A DNA stretch of 44,192 bases from Bacteroidales bacterium (GCA_017960585.1 JAGCYX010000040.1:1-44192); one strand, 5' to 3'. Positions 31,281 through 39,078 are shown, counted from the stretch's first letter. Numbers and translations are program-made. Notes: a model not told the origin generated them from the sequence alone.

Positions 31281-32519
31281 ATGATCGATTCCCCGATATT
31301 CACTCCCGTCCGCATCGGTCCCGTCACCCTGCGCAACCGCGTGATCCGCTCGGCCGCCTTCGAGAACATGGCCTACAGCAACAGCCCCTCGCAGGACCTC
31401 AAAGACTACCACGTGGCCGTGGCGCGGGGCGGCGTCGGTATGACGACGCTGGCCTATGCGTCCGTCTGCCGGAGCGGGCTGTCGTTCGACGGCCAGCTGT
31501 GGATGCGGGAGGAGATCGTCCCGGCGCTCCGGGACATCACGGACGCCATCCACGCCGAGGGCGCGAAGGCGTCCATCCAGCTGGGGCACTGCGGCAACAT
31601 GACGCATCGCGCTACCTGCGGCTGCATGCCGGTAGGCGCGTCGGGCGGATTCAACCTCTATTCTCCGACCTTCGTCCGCGCTCTGCGCGAGGAGGAGATC
31701 CTTGCGCTGGTGGAGGACTTCGGGCATGCCGTGGAACTCGCGCGGCAGGCCGGCTTCGACTGCGTGGAGATCCACGCCGGCCACGGCTACCTGATCAGCC
31801 AGTTCCTCTCGCCCTACACCAACCGCCGCCGGGACCGTTTCGGCGGCTCGCTGGAGAACCGCATGCGCTTCATGCAGCTGGTCATCCGGCGGGTGATGGA
31901 AGCCGCCGGGGACGATATGGGCGTGCTGGTCAAGATGAACATGCACGACGGCTTCCGCCGCGGCATGCAGCGGGCGGAGTGCCTCGAGGTGGCCCGTGAG
32001 CTGGAGCGCCTCGGCGTGCACGCCCTCGTGCTCTCGGCAGGTTTCGTCAGCAAGGCGCCGATGGAGGTGATGCGCGGAGCCGTGCCGCTCCGGACCATGG
32101 CCTTCTACATGGATACGCGCAAATTCTGGTGGCTCAAGGCTTTCGTCCGCCTGTTCGGGCGGGTGGTCATTCCCACGGTCCCGTACCGGGAAGCTTACTT
32201 CCTGGAGGACGCGAAGGAGTTCCGCGCCGCGGTCCGTCTGCCGCTGGTGTATGTCGGCGGCATGGTCTCGCGGGAGAAGATGGAGGAGGTCCTGGACGCG
32301 GGCTTCGACGCCCTGCAGATGGCCCGGGCGCTCATCCACGACACGGACTTCGTCAACAAGCTCCACAGCGGGGAAGCGGCTTGCAGCGGCTGCCGCCACT
32401 CCAATTACTGCATCGGGCGGATGTACACGCTCGAGATGCGCTGCAACCGCTGCGCAGGAGAATTACCCCCGGCCCTGCGCCGGGAAATCGACAAAGCGGA
32501 GGAACGATGGTCGCACTGA
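31281..32519 (+). CDS. Old Yellow Enzyme family NADH:flavin oxidoreductase
   Basis: The 412-residue protein is the FMN TIM-barrel domain alone. Family marks are FTPVRIGPVTLRNRVIRSA at 7-25, IQLGHCG at 99-105, EIHAGHGYLISQFLSP at 163-178, RDRFGGSLENRMRF at 184-197 and YVGGM near 324. A Cys-rich segment follows the barrel (C368, C371, C377, C388, C391), where 2,4-dienoyl-CoA reductase and BaiCD-type relatives bind a 4Fe-4S cluster; the spacing is not the usual one. About 40 extra residues at 265-305 are aromatic and basic and may touch membrane. In this operon a role as a delta4-3-ketosteroid or bile-acid reductase is plausible. It overlaps the next gene by 13 bases. Confidence 0.85.
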   Translation: MIDSPIFTPVRIGPVTLRNRVIRSAAFENMAYSNSPSQDLKDYHVAVARGGVGMTTLAYASVCRSGLSFDGQLWMREEIVPALRDITDAIHAEGAKASIQLGHCGNMTHRATCGCMPVGASGGFNLYSPTFVRALREEEILALVEDFGHAVELARQAGFDCVEIHAGHGYLISQFLSPYTNRRRDRFGGSLENRMRFMQLVIRRVMEAAGDDMGVLVKMNMHDGFRRGMQRAECLEVARELERLGVHALVLSAGFVSKAPMEVMRGAVPLRTMAFYMDTRKFWWLKAFVRLFGRVVIPTVPYREAYFLEDAKEFRAAVRLPLVYVGGMVSREKMEEVLDAGFDALQMARALIHDTDFVNKLHSGEAACSGCRHSNYCIGRMYTLEMRCNRCAGELPPALRREIDKAEERWSH

Positions 32520-33265
32520 TTACGGGAGGGAGTTCCGGCATGGGGCTGGAGTTCGCCCGGCAGCTCGCTGCCCGGGGCTATGATCTCATCCTGGTAAGCA
32601 ACCAGGAACAGGCGCTCGCCGACGCCGCCCGGGAGCTGTCCGGCCCCGTGGCGGTCCGCACCCGTTTCCAGGACCTCGCCCAGCCGGATGCCGCGGACGG
32701 ACTCTTCGCCTGGTGCCGGGCGGAGAACCTGCTGCCGGACGTGCTGGTGAACAATGCGGGCATGTTTTTCTTCAAGGAGCTGCAGGCGGATGACCTGCCG
32801 CGCGTGCAGGCCATGATCGACCTGCATATCACCACCGTCACCCGGCTCTGCCTGCTCTTCGGCCAGGCGATGAAGACGCGAGGCAGCGGCTACATCCTCA
32901 ACGTCTCTTCCATGGCCGCGCGGCTTCCCGTACCGGGAATCACCGTCTATTCGGCCACCAAGGCCTACCTGCGCAGTTTCGGACGCTCGCTTTCCTTCGA
33001 ATTGCGCCCGTATGGCGTGGGGGTCACGACGGTCTGTCCCGCCGCCATCGCCACGCCGCTGTACCGGCTCAGCGGGCGGAAACTCCGGCTGGGCATCCGG
33101 CTCGGTGTCATCAAGACTCCGCAGTGGCTGGTCCGGCGGGCCCTGCGCGCCCTCTTCCGGGGACGCCGTGTCCTCTGTCCCGCTTTCATGAACATCTATC
33201 TCCCGGTGCTCATCGCCCTGCTTCCGGGGCCGCTCATCGCGCACTTATGGAAAAAGTTCAAATAG
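32507..33265 (+). CDS. Short-chain dehydrogenase/reductase with C-terminal membrane segment
   Basis: A classical SDR of 252 residues: nucleotide loop TGGSSGMG at 6-13, NNAG at 82-85, catalytic Ser134 or Ser135 and the YSATK motif with Tyr148 and Lys152. The C-terminal hydrophobic stretch at about 224-247 followed by KKFK suggests a membrane anchor, similar in layout to hydroxysteroid dehydrogenases of the 17-beta type. The ATG at 32507 has a GGAGG site upstream and lies inside the end of the flavoenzyme gene. In this operon it may oxidise or reduce a steroid hydroxyl group; which position is not predictable. Confidence 0.85.
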   Translation: MVALITGGSSGMGLEFARQLAARGYDLILVSNQEQALADAARELSGPVAVRTRFQDLAQPDAADGLFAWCRAENLLPDVLVNNAGMFFFKELQADDLPRVQAMIDLHITTVTRLCLLFGQAMKTRGSGYILNVSSMAARLPVPGITVYSATKAYLRSFGRSLSFELRPYGVGVTTVCPAAIATPLYRLSGRKLRLGIRLGVIKTPQWLVRRALRALFRGRRVLCPAFMNIYLPVLIALLPGPLIAHLWKKFK

Positions 33266-34062
33266 ACGGCCGCGTCATCGTGACCGGCGCCACGGGCGGT
33301 ATCGGAGCCGTCGTGACGCGGGAACTCGCCGCGCAGGGCTGCAGCGTCATCATGGCCTGCCGGAATGTCGCCAAGGCGGAGGCGGTGCGGGAGCAGATCC
33401 TCGCCCGCGTGCCGCAGGCCCGCATCGAGGTCCGCCCGCTCGATCTGACCTCCCTCGCATCCGTCCGGGCCTTCGCCGAAGGACTCGGGCCGGAGCCGGT
33501 CGGGGCGCTGTTCAACAACGCCGGCGTCATCAGCCGGGGCTATTCCCTGACCGCTGACGGGCTGGAGAATACATTCAGCGTCAACTATTTCGGCCCTTTC
33601 CTGCTGACGAAGCTGCTGCTGCCCCGTCTGCCGGCGGACGCCCGCATCGTCAACATGGTCTCGCTGACATGCCGCTATGTCCGCGCGGACGAGCAGGCGC
33701 TCCGCCCCGCGGAGAAGGACTTTTCGCAACTCGGTACCTACGCCCGTTCCAAGCTGGCGCTGCTTCATTTCTCGCTGGAACTCGCCCGGCGCCACCCGGA
33801 ACTCCGGGTCAACCTGGCTGATCCCGGGGTCGTCAATTCCGGCATCATTTCCATGGGCCGCTGGTTTGACCCGCTGGCCGACGTGCTGTTCCGGCCGTTC
33901 ATCAAGTCCCCGGAGAAGGGGGCTATCCCGCCGCTGGCGGCGCTTGCCTCGGAGGAGCGGCTCGGCTACTTCGTCGGGAACCGCCGGAAGGAGATTCCCG
34001 CGCGCTACCACGACGCGGATCTTGAACGCCGTCTCTGGAATGAGACGGAACGACTGATTTGA
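33247..34062 (+). CDS. Short-chain dehydrogenase/reductase, retinol-dehydrogenase-like
   Basis: The 271-residue SDR has TGATGGIG at 13-20, Arg39 in ACRN (favouring NADP), NNAG at 90-93, Ser139 and YARSK with Tyr165 and Lys169. The MACRN segment, the GLENTFSVNYFGPFLLTKLLLP stretch in two halves around 105-125 and the ADPGVVNSGI loop resemble retinol dehydrogenase and WWOX-like SDRs, which use lipophilic alcohols. It begins 19 bases before the stop of the preceding SDR and ends the four-gene operon. No membrane segment is evident. Substrate is inferred from neighbours. Confidence 0.85.
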   Translation: MEKVQIDGRVIVTGATGGIGAVVTRELAAQGCSVIMACRNVAKAEAVREQILARVPQARIEVRPLDLTSLASVRAFAEGLGPEPVGALFNNAGVISRGYSLTADGLENTFSVNYFGPFLLTKLLLPRLPADARIVNMVSLTCRYVRADEQALRPAEKDFSQLGTYARSKLALLHFSLELARRHPELRVNLADPGVVNSGIISMGRWFDPLADVLFRPFIKSPEKGAIPPLAALASEERLGYFVGNRRKEIPARYHDADLERRLWNETERLI

Positions 34063-34073
34063 AACATTTTTCG

Positions 34074-34081
34074 TATCTTTG
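34074..34081 (+). promoter_or_regulatory. -7 promoter box for lysS
   Basis: TATCTTTG is an exact TAnnTTTG match eight bases before the lysS ATG. A TTTG at 34058-34061 is too close (12 bases) to be the standard -33 element. Confidence 0.6.
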
Positions 34082-34089
34082 CATCCATT

Positions 34090-35628
34090 ATGGCAGAATA
34101 TAGCGAACAAGAACTGATCCGCCGCGAATCGCTGGCGAAACTGAGAGAATTGGGGATCGAGCCGTACCCGGCCGCCGAGTATCCCGTCAACGCCACTGCG
34201 GCGCAGATCCTGGCAGAGTTCGACCCGGAGAAGGGCAACCTGCAGGACGTATGCATCGCCGGCCGCCTGATGAGCCGCCGCATCATGGGCGCCGCCTCCT
34301 TCGGCGAGCTCCAGGATGAGACCGGCCGCATCCAGATCTACGTCAAGCGCGACGAGATCTGCCCCGGCGAGGACAAGACGATGTACAACACCGTCTGGAA
34401 GAAACTCATGGACATCGGCGACATCGTGGGCATCAAGGGCTTCGCCTTCATCACCCAGACCGGCCAGCTGAGCGTGCACGCCAAGGAGCTGACGCTGCTC
34501 AGCAAGTCGCTGCGCGTGCTGCCGATCGTCAAGGAGCAGGACGGGCAGGTGTTCGACGCCTTCACGGATCCGGAGCTCCGCTACCGCCAGCGCTACGTGG
34601 ACCTGATCGTGAATCCGCAGGTCAAGGACGTGTTCTTCAAGCGTGCGAAGATCATCGCGACGATGCGCGAGTACTTCAACGCCGCGGGCTGCCTGGAGGT
34701 GGAAACCCCCATCCTGCAGGGCATTCCGGGCGGCGCCACGGCGCGTCCGTTCATTACGCACCACAATGCGCTCGACATTCCCCTGTATCTGCGCATCGCG
34801 AACGAGCTTTACCTCAAGCGCCTGATCGTGGGCGGTTATGCGGGCGTGTACGAGTTCGCGAAGGATTTCCGCAACGAAGGTATGGACAAGACGCACAATC
34901 CGGAGTTCACCTGCATGGAGATCTATGTGGCCTACAAGGACTACAACTGGATGATGAAGTTCGTGGAGACGATGCTGGAGAAGATTTCGCTGGCCGTCAA
35001 CGGCACCACGAAGGTGAAGATCGGGGAGAACGAGGTGGATTTCGGCGGGGCCTACCGCCGGTTGCCTATCCTTGAGGCCATCAAGGAATACGCCGGCGTG
35101 GATGTGAAGGGGATGGACGAGGACGAACTGCGTGCCACCTGCAAGAAACTGAACGTGGACATCGAGCCTTCGATGGGCAAGGGCAAGCTGATCGATGCGA
35201 TCTTCGGGACCTACTGCGAGGACAAGCTGATTCAGCCGACCTTCATCATCGACTATCCGGTGGAGATGTCTCCGCTGACCAAGCGCCATCGTACGGATCC
35301 GACGCTGACCGAGCGTTTCGAGCTGTTCGTGTGCGGCAAGGAGCTGGCGAACGCGTATTCCGAGCTGAACGATCCGATCGATCAGCTGGAGCGTTTCGAG
35401 GAGCAGGCCGCGCTGAAGAGCAAGGGCGACGACGAGGCGATGTATATCGATATGGACTTCGTCCGCGCGCTGGAGTACGGCATGCCGCCGACTTCGGGTC
35501 TCGGCATGGGTATCGACCGTCTGACGATGTTCATGACCGGTCAGACGACCATTCAGGATGTGCTCTTCTTCCCGCAGATGCGGCCGGAGAAGGTCTTGAA
35601 GAAAGAGAATAAAGACCAGGCGGAGTAA
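34090..35628 (+). CDS. lysS: Lysine--tRNA ligase, class II
   Basis: The 512-residue protein has the N-terminal OB-fold anticodon-binding domain (about 55-160, [20 protein letters not shown] split over two strands) and the class II catalytic core: motif 1 around [13 protein letters not shown] [15 protein letters not shown], motif 2 [15 protein letters not shown] and motif 3 [12 protein letters not shown] near 470-482. It charges tRNA-Lys with lysine. All three motifs are intact and length is normal. The ATG at 34090 sits directly behind a -7 box. The SpoU methyltransferase gene follows after 12 bases, so lysS, that gene and aroE are likely cotranscribed. Confidence 0.96.
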   Translation: MAEYSEQELIRRESLAKLRELGIEPYPAAEYPVNATAAQILAEFDPEKGNLQDVCIAGRLMSRRIMGAASFGELQDETGRIQIYVKRDEICPGEDKTMYNTVWKKLMDIGDIVGIKGFAFITQTGQLSVHAKELTLLSKSLRVLPIVKEQDGQVFDAFTDPELRYRQRYVDLIVNPQVKDVFFKRAKIIATMREYFNAAGCLEVETPILQGIPGGATARPFITHHNALDIPLYLRIANELYLKRLIVGGYAGVYEFAKDFRNEGMDKTHNPEFTCMEIYVAYKDYNWMMKFVETMLEKISLAVNGTTKVKIGENEVDFGGAYRRLPILEAIKEYAGVDVKGMDEDELRATCKKLNVDIEPSMGKGKLIDAIFGTYCEDKLIQPTFIIDYPVEMSPLTKRHRTDPTLTERFELFVCGKELANAYSELNDPIDQLERFEEQAALKSKGDDEAMYIDMDFVRALEYGMPPTSGLGMGIDRLTMFMTGQTTIQDVLFFPQMRPEKVLKKENKDQAE

Positions 35629-35640
35629 TTCCGACGCGCC

Positions 35641-36534
35641 ATGCCGGAACTCATCACCTCTCCTTCGAATCCGAAGATCAAACGGCTCCTCGCGTTGCAG
35701 CAGAAATCGTCTGCGCGGCGCGAGGCCGGTCTTTTTGTTGTCGAGGGTCAGCGCGAACTCCAGCATTGCATCGACGCCGGATTCGAGATCGATTCCATCT
35801 TCATCTGCCCCGAAGTGGAAGCGGCAGCAGCCCCGGAAAACCATAGCCACCCTCGGCTCCGTAAGAGGGAGGGGCCCGCTGCCGAAGGCAGTGGGAGGGG
35901 TCCGGCGCAGCCGGACGTTTTCCGGGGCTGGCTGCCGTGCAACGAAGGTGGGCAGACGAAGGTATTTGAGGTTTCAGAACAGGTGTATGCGAAGATTGCG
36001 ATGCGGGAAGGGACCGAGGGGGTGATTGCGGAGGTCCGGGCGAAGGAGCGGAAGCTGGAGGAGCTGGAGTTGCCGGAGAAGCCGCTGATGGTGGTGCTCG
36101 AGAGCGTGGAGAAGCCCGGGAATCTCGGGGCGGTGCTGCGCAGCGCGGATGCGGCGGGCGCCGACGCGGTGCTGATCTGCGATCCGCTGACCGATCTCTG
36201 GAATCCGAACCTGATCCGGGCGTCCATCGGCGCGGTGTTCACGGTGCCGTGCGTGGCGTGCAGTTCGGAGGCGGCGATCGCCTTCCTGCAGGCGCGCGGC
36301 ATCCGCATCCTGACGGCGCAGCTGCAGGATTCCTCCCTCTATTACGATTGCGACATGACCGGCGGAACCGCCATCGTGATGGGCACGGAGGCCACCGGCC
36401 TCACGCCCGTCTGGCGCGCCGCCGCCGACGCCCATATCCGTATTCCGATGCTCGGCCGGCTGGACTCGCTGAACGTGTCCGTATCGGCCGCCATCCTGCT
36501 TTTCGAAGCCGTCAGACAGCGCCAGAATGGATAA
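35641..36534 (+). CDS. SpoU/TrmH-family RNA 2'-O-methyltransferase with in-frame repeat insertion
   Basis: The 297-residue protein has an N-terminal substrate-binding domain (about 1-120) and a SPOUT domain with the three knot motifs: NLGAVLRSADAAGADAV near 165, IVMGTEATGLT near 250 and IPMLGRLDSLNVSVSAAI near 270. It methylates a ribose of rRNA or tRNA using AdoMet; the target is not identifiable. Residues 61-99 do not belong to the family: they are encoded by a palindromic element (35822-35937) placed between FICPEVE and TKVFEVSEQVYAKIA, normally close together. The knot is downstream and intact, so the enzyme may work. Overlaps aroE by eight bases. Confidence 0.9.
   Translation: MPELITSPSNPKIKRLLALQQKSSARREAGLFVVEGQRELQHCIDAGFEIDSIFICPEVEAAAAPENHSHPRLRKREGPAAEGSGRGPAQPDVFRGWLPCNEGGQTKVFEVSEQVYAKIAMREGTEGVIAEVRAKERKLEELELPEKPLMVVLESVEKPGNLGAVLRSADAAGADAVLICDPLTDLWNPNLIRASIGAVFTVPCVACSSEAAIAFLQARGIRILTAQLQDSSLYYDCDMTGGTAIVMGTEATGLTPVWRAAADAHIRIPMLGRLDSLNVSVSAAILLFEAVRQRQNG
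35822..35937. mobile_element. Structured palindromic element, copy A (inside the SpoU methyltransferase gene)
   Basis: Closing arms 35822-35841 and 35917-35937 pair over about 20 bp with one bulge (contains CCCCGGAAAAC / GTTTTCCGGGG). Inside are three hairpins: CCCTC/GAGGG (35850-35854 with 35865-35869, loop GGCTCCGTAA), CCCGCTGCC/GGCAGTGGG (35875-35895, loop GAA) and GTCCGGC/GCCGGAC (35900-35916, loop GCA). The first hairpin and the linkers AGGGGCCC and GGGAGGGGTC are the same in copy B; the other stems are not. The element keeps the frame open. Confidence 0.8.
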
Positions 36535-37189
36535 GTTCGGTCTCATCGGGCACCCCATCGCCCATTCGTCCAGCCCCGCGCTGTTCACCGCCGCCTACGG
36601 CGGGAAATATCCCTATGAGCTTATCGAAACGCCTGATTTTGAGGAGGCCTGGGCCCGCTTCCTGGCGGACTACAAGGCCATCAACGTGACGGCGCCGTTC
36701 AAGGGCGACGCGTTCGCGCGGGTGGACTGGAAGAGTCCTGAGTGCGAGCGCGCCGGGGCGACGAATCTGGTGGTGAAGACCCCGGAAGGGACGAAGGGGT
36801 ACAATTCCGACTACCGGGGCGTGAAGGCGCTGCTGGAGCCGCTCGGCTGCCGCACCGCGGCCGTAATCGGATTCGGCGGAGCCGGCAAAGCAGCCCTCGC
36901 CGCCGCCGAGGACCTCGGGCTCGATACACGGCTCTACCGCCACGCCGAAGTGGCGGGCGGCGTGAGTGCGGACATTATCATCTACACCCTGCCGCGCGCC
37001 GTCGAAGGCATCGACCGCCTCGACTGCGCTCATCTGCTGGAAGCCAACTACAAGGATCCCTGCCTCGCCGGCCGCCCGGGCTACATCCCCGGCTCCGCCT
37101 GGCTGCTCGCGCAGGCCGTTACCGGCTACGCCCTGATGACGGGCGAGGAGCCGGACGCTTCAGCCATGGCGGCTGTTTTCGGTTTTTAG
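36527..37189 (+). CDS. aroE: Shikimate dehydrogenase (short form)
   Basis: AroE reduces 3-dehydroshikimate with NADPH in aromatic amino acid synthesis. The 220-residue protein has GLIGHPIAHSSSPALF at 5-20, NVTAPFK with catalytic Lys59, the NSDYRG motif with Asp95 and the nucleotide loop GFGGAGKAA near 115-123. It is about 40 residues shorter than many family members, with the NADP domain compact; this is common in Bacteroidota. It overlaps the SpoU gene by eight bases. The last codons form a weak CAGCC/GGCTG hairpin (37161-37175) followed by T-rich sequence, possibly part of a terminator. aroK, the next pathway gene, lies just beyond the toxin-antitoxin pair. Confidence 0.92.
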   Translation: MDKFGLIGHPIAHSSSPALFTAAYGGKYPYELIETPDFEEAWARFLADYKAINVTAPFKGDAFARVDWKSPECERAGATNLVVKTPEGTKGYNSDYRGVKALLEPLGCRTAAVIGFGGAGKAALAAAEDLGLDTRLYRHAEVAGGVSADIIIYTLPRAVEGIDRLDCAHLLEANYKDPCLAGRPGYIPGSAWLLAQAVTGYALMTGEEPDASAMAAVFGF

Positions 37190-37199
37190 CCCCTACTAT

Positions 37200-37223
37200 A
37201 TAACACTTTTGCAAATGTGTTAT
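37200..37223. promoter_or_regulatory. Operator-like inverted repeat of the toxin-antitoxin pair
   Basis: ATAACAC (37200-37206) and GTGTTAT (37217-37223) are perfect inverted repeats separated by ten bases and they straddle the -33 TTTG box. Ribbon-helix-helix antitoxins usually bind such paired sites, so this is the likely autoregulatory operator. Confidence 0.6.
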
Positions 37224-37239
37224 CTTTTCTTTATCTTTG
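37208..37239 (+). promoter_or_regulatory. Promoter of the toxin-antitoxin pair
   Basis: TTTG (37208-37211), 20-base spacer, TATCTTTG (37232-37239): an exact Bacteroidota promoter. The start of transcription near 37245 leaves a short leader with an AAGGAAAG ribosome binding site. Confidence 0.75.
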
Positions 37240-37258
37240 CACAAAAAGTGAAGGAAAG

Positions 37259-37531
37259 ATGGAAACAACACGCAGAATTCAAACCGCCTTTCGGCTGGAA
37301 GAGTCTTTGCTCAACCGTTTGAAGAAAAAGGCCGGCAGGCAGAATAAAAGCCTGAACAGTTATGTGGAAGCGTTGCTGAAGGCAGATGTGAGAGATGAAC
37401 CTGAATACCCCAGGGTGTCCTTTCCCATCCCGCAATCTGCACGCGTCAGCCGCATGCTTGACATCCTCCCCGGGTTTACGGACGAGGAACTCCAGAACGA
37501 TGATAAACTCGCTTACATCCTCGGGAAATGA
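37259..37531 (+). CDS. Ribbon-helix-helix-type antitoxin
   Basis: A 90-residue protein whose N-terminal half, RIQTAFRLEESLLNRLKKKA...NKSLNSYVEALL, has the beta strand followed by two helices of an Arc-like ribbon-helix-helix DNA-binding domain. The C-terminal half would wrap the toxin. The ATG at 37259 is preceded by AAGGAAAG; an earlier in-frame ATG at 37217 lies in the promoter. The gene overlaps the PIN toxin by four bases (ATGA). Base composition is lower in GC than the flanking aro genes, in keeping with horizontal acquisition. Confidence 0.85.
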   Translation: METTRRIQTAFRLEESLLNRLKKKAGRQNKSLNSYVEALLKADVRDEPEYPRVSFPIPQSARVSRMLDILPGFTDEELQNDDKLAYILGK

Positions 37532-37965
37532 CAAAGATCTTTCTGGACACTAATGTCATCCTGGACTTGTATATTCCGGGACGCGAAGGCAAGGCTGCGG
37601 CCCGATCGCTGCTGGACCTGAAAGAATTCCTCGAGGATGACATCCGGCTTTATATATCCTTCCTGTCCGTGGCCGATATCGCTTACGTGCTGCGGAAGCA
37701 TTACGACAAGGCCCGGATGAAGGAGATTCTCCGGGAACTGCTTCATTTCTGCGATGTGCTCTCGATGAATGACTTCTCCATCTTCGATGCGCTGGACTCG
37801 ACCTGCCCGGACTTCGAAGACGCTCTCCAACTCTCGTGCGCGGAAATCAAAGAATGCGACTTCCTGCTCACCTCCAATCTCCGTCACTTCCAGGGGAACA
37901 CCTGGATGACCGTCCTCACTCCGACTCAATTTCTGGAGAGACTGGCTACGGCAGGAGAATCGTAA
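37528..37965 (+). CDS. PIN-domain toxin (VapC-like ribonuclease)
   Basis: The 145-residue protein begins TKIFLDTNVILDLY with Asp7 and has further acidic residues at Asp50 (SVADIAYVL), Asp95 or Asp98 (CPDFEDAL) and Asp111 (ECDFLLTSN), the four-acid arrangement of PIN metal-dependent ribonucleases. Such toxins cleave tRNA or other RNA when freed from the antitoxin. Its pairing and four-base overlap with the ribbon-helix-helix gene define a type II module. The 3' end overlaps the 3' end of the convergent aroK by 20 bases. Confidence 0.87.
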   Translation: MTKIFLDTNVILDLYIPGREGKAAARSLLDLKEFLEDDIRLYISFLSVADIAYVLRKHYDKARMKEILRELLHFCDVLSMNDFSIFDALDSTCPDFEDALQLSCAEIKECDFLLTSNLRHFQGNTWMTVLTPTQFLERLATAGES

Positions 37966-38449
37966 CAATTTCCTCGGCGACTTCGTCGGGGGTTTTGCCG
38001 TCGGTGTCGACGGCAAAGGGGGCCTGCGCGTAGATCGGCGCCCGGCGGGCGTAGAGCGCATCGGCATCGGCGAAGAGGGGTCGGGAGGCGTCGGCATCGC
38101 CCAGGCGCTGCCGGATGGTCTCCAGCCGCGTGCGCAAGAAAACGCACTGCGTCCGGGCCAGGAGAAGGTCGCGCGCAGCGGAGACGGTCAGCGTGCCGCC
38201 GCCGAGGGCCAGGACCGTCGGAACGGCCGCGGCGTCCGCCTCGTCCAGCACCGCCTGCAGCGTCTCCTGCTCGACCGCCCGGAAGGCGGGTTCGCCGCCG
38301 TCGCGGAAGATTTCCGGGATGATCCGGCCGTCGCGGGCCACGATTTCCGCGTCCAGATCCACGAATCGGGCCCCCAGGCGCCCGGCGAGCGCCCGGCCCG
38401 TGCTGCTCTTGCCGCAGCCCATGAAACCGGTGAGAGAAATCGTCATCAT
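37946..38449 (-). CDS. aroK: Shikimate kinase
   Basis: AroK phosphorylates shikimate with ATP. The 167-residue protein starts MMTISLTGFMGCGKSS with the P-loop GFMGCGKS at 8-15, then DLDAEI for shikimate binding, FRDGGEPAFRAVE and the LALGGGT motif, with RLGDADASRPLF as lid and RAPIYAQ near the end. The ATG at 38449 (or the next codon) is chosen; a longer frame to 38482 includes the -7 box. It converges on the PIN toxin, sharing 20 bases, and is divergent from ssb. aroE lies 750 bases away on the other strand. Confidence 0.93.
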   Translation of the reverse strand: MMTISLTGFMGCGKSSTGRALAGRLGARFVDLDAEIVARDGRIIPEIFRDGGEPAFRAVEQETLQAVLDEADAAAVPTVLALGGGTLTVSAARDLLLARTQCVFLRTRLETIRQRLGDADASRPLFADADALYARRAPIYAQAPFAVDTDGKTPDEVAEEIVTILLP

Positions 38450-38467
38450 TTCAGAAAGATTACCCGG

Positions 38468-38475
38468 CAAAGATA
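38468..38475 (-). promoter_or_regulatory. -7 promoter box for aroK
   Basis: On the minus strand TATCTTTG matches the consensus exactly, 18 bases before the aroK ATG. No -33 TTTG at standard spacing is seen. Confidence 0.6.
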
Positions 38476-38498
38476 CACGCATTTCGGCAAAAAATCCC

Positions 38499-38506
38499 TA
38501 TCTTGT
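38499..38506 (+). promoter_or_regulatory. Possible -7 box for ssb
   Basis: TATCTTGT differs from TAnnTTTG at two of the six defined positions and lies 20 bases before the ssb ATG. The intervening sequence is AT rich. Weak call. Confidence 0.3.
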
Positions 38507-38526
38507 CAGACTTAATTTTTTGTATT

Positions 38527-39078
38527 ATGTCACTGAATAAAGTCATGCTGATCGGTAACGTTGGAAGAGACCCCAATGTACGTTACCTCGAAGGAAACAA
38601 CCCCGGCGCCGGACAGGGCCGGAAAGTCGCAACATTCACCCTCGCCACCTCCGAGCGCTACCGCGACCGCAGCGGTGAGACCCGCGAGAACACGGAATGG
38701 CACAACATCGTCGCGTGGGGCCAGCCCGCCGACGTGTGCGAGCGCTTCGTGCGCAAAGGCACCCAACTCTACATCGAAGGAAAGCTTCGCACCCGCAAGT
38801 ATACGGACGCCCAGGGGATGGAGAAATACACCACGGAAATCAACGTCGACACGCTGCAGCTTCTCGGCCGCCGCGACGGCGACGCCGCAGGATACCCCGC
38901 CGACCAGCCGGCCGGCGCTTACCCGCAGCAGGGCGGCTACCAGCCGCGTCCCCAGCAGCCTGCCTATCAGCAGCCCGCTCCCGCCCAGCCGCAGCAACCT
39001 GTTTACCAGCAGCCCGCCCCGCAGGCTCCCGCCGCCCCGGCCGTCGACGAAGGCCCGACCGACGATCTCCCGTTCTAG
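38527..39078 (+). CDS. ssb: Single-stranded DNA-binding protein
   Basis: The 183-residue protein has an OB fold (about 1-112) starting MSLNKVMLIGNVGRDPNVRY, with TEWHNIVAWGQPADVCERFV and KGTQLYIEGKLRTRKY, a flexible Gln/Pro/Ala linker (about 125-172) and the acidic tip DDLPF that docks partner proteins. It coats single-stranded DNA in replication and repair. The ATG at 38527 gives the standard start; an upstream ATG at 38503 lies in the promoter region. The linker has repeated YQQPAP units. Copy B of the palindromic element follows six bases after the stop. Confidence 0.95.
   Translation: MSLNKVMLIGNVGRDPNVRYLEGNNPGAGQGRKVATFTLATSERYRDRSGETRENTEWHNIVAWGQPADVCERFVRKGTQLYIEGKLRTRKYTDAQGMEKYTTEINVDTLQLLGRRDGDAAGYPADQPAGAYPQQGGYQPRPQQPAYQQPAPAQPQQPVYQQPAPQAPAAPAVDEGPTDDLPF

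Noticed and set aside
33196..35850. An 884-codon minus-strand frame across the second SDR gene and lysS
   Set aside because: It spans two certain plus-strand genes and their promoter, and has no recognisable domain; antisense shadow.
37161..37190. Intrinsic terminator at the end of aroE
   Set aside because: The stem is only five base pairs and lies inside the coding sequence; too weak to list.
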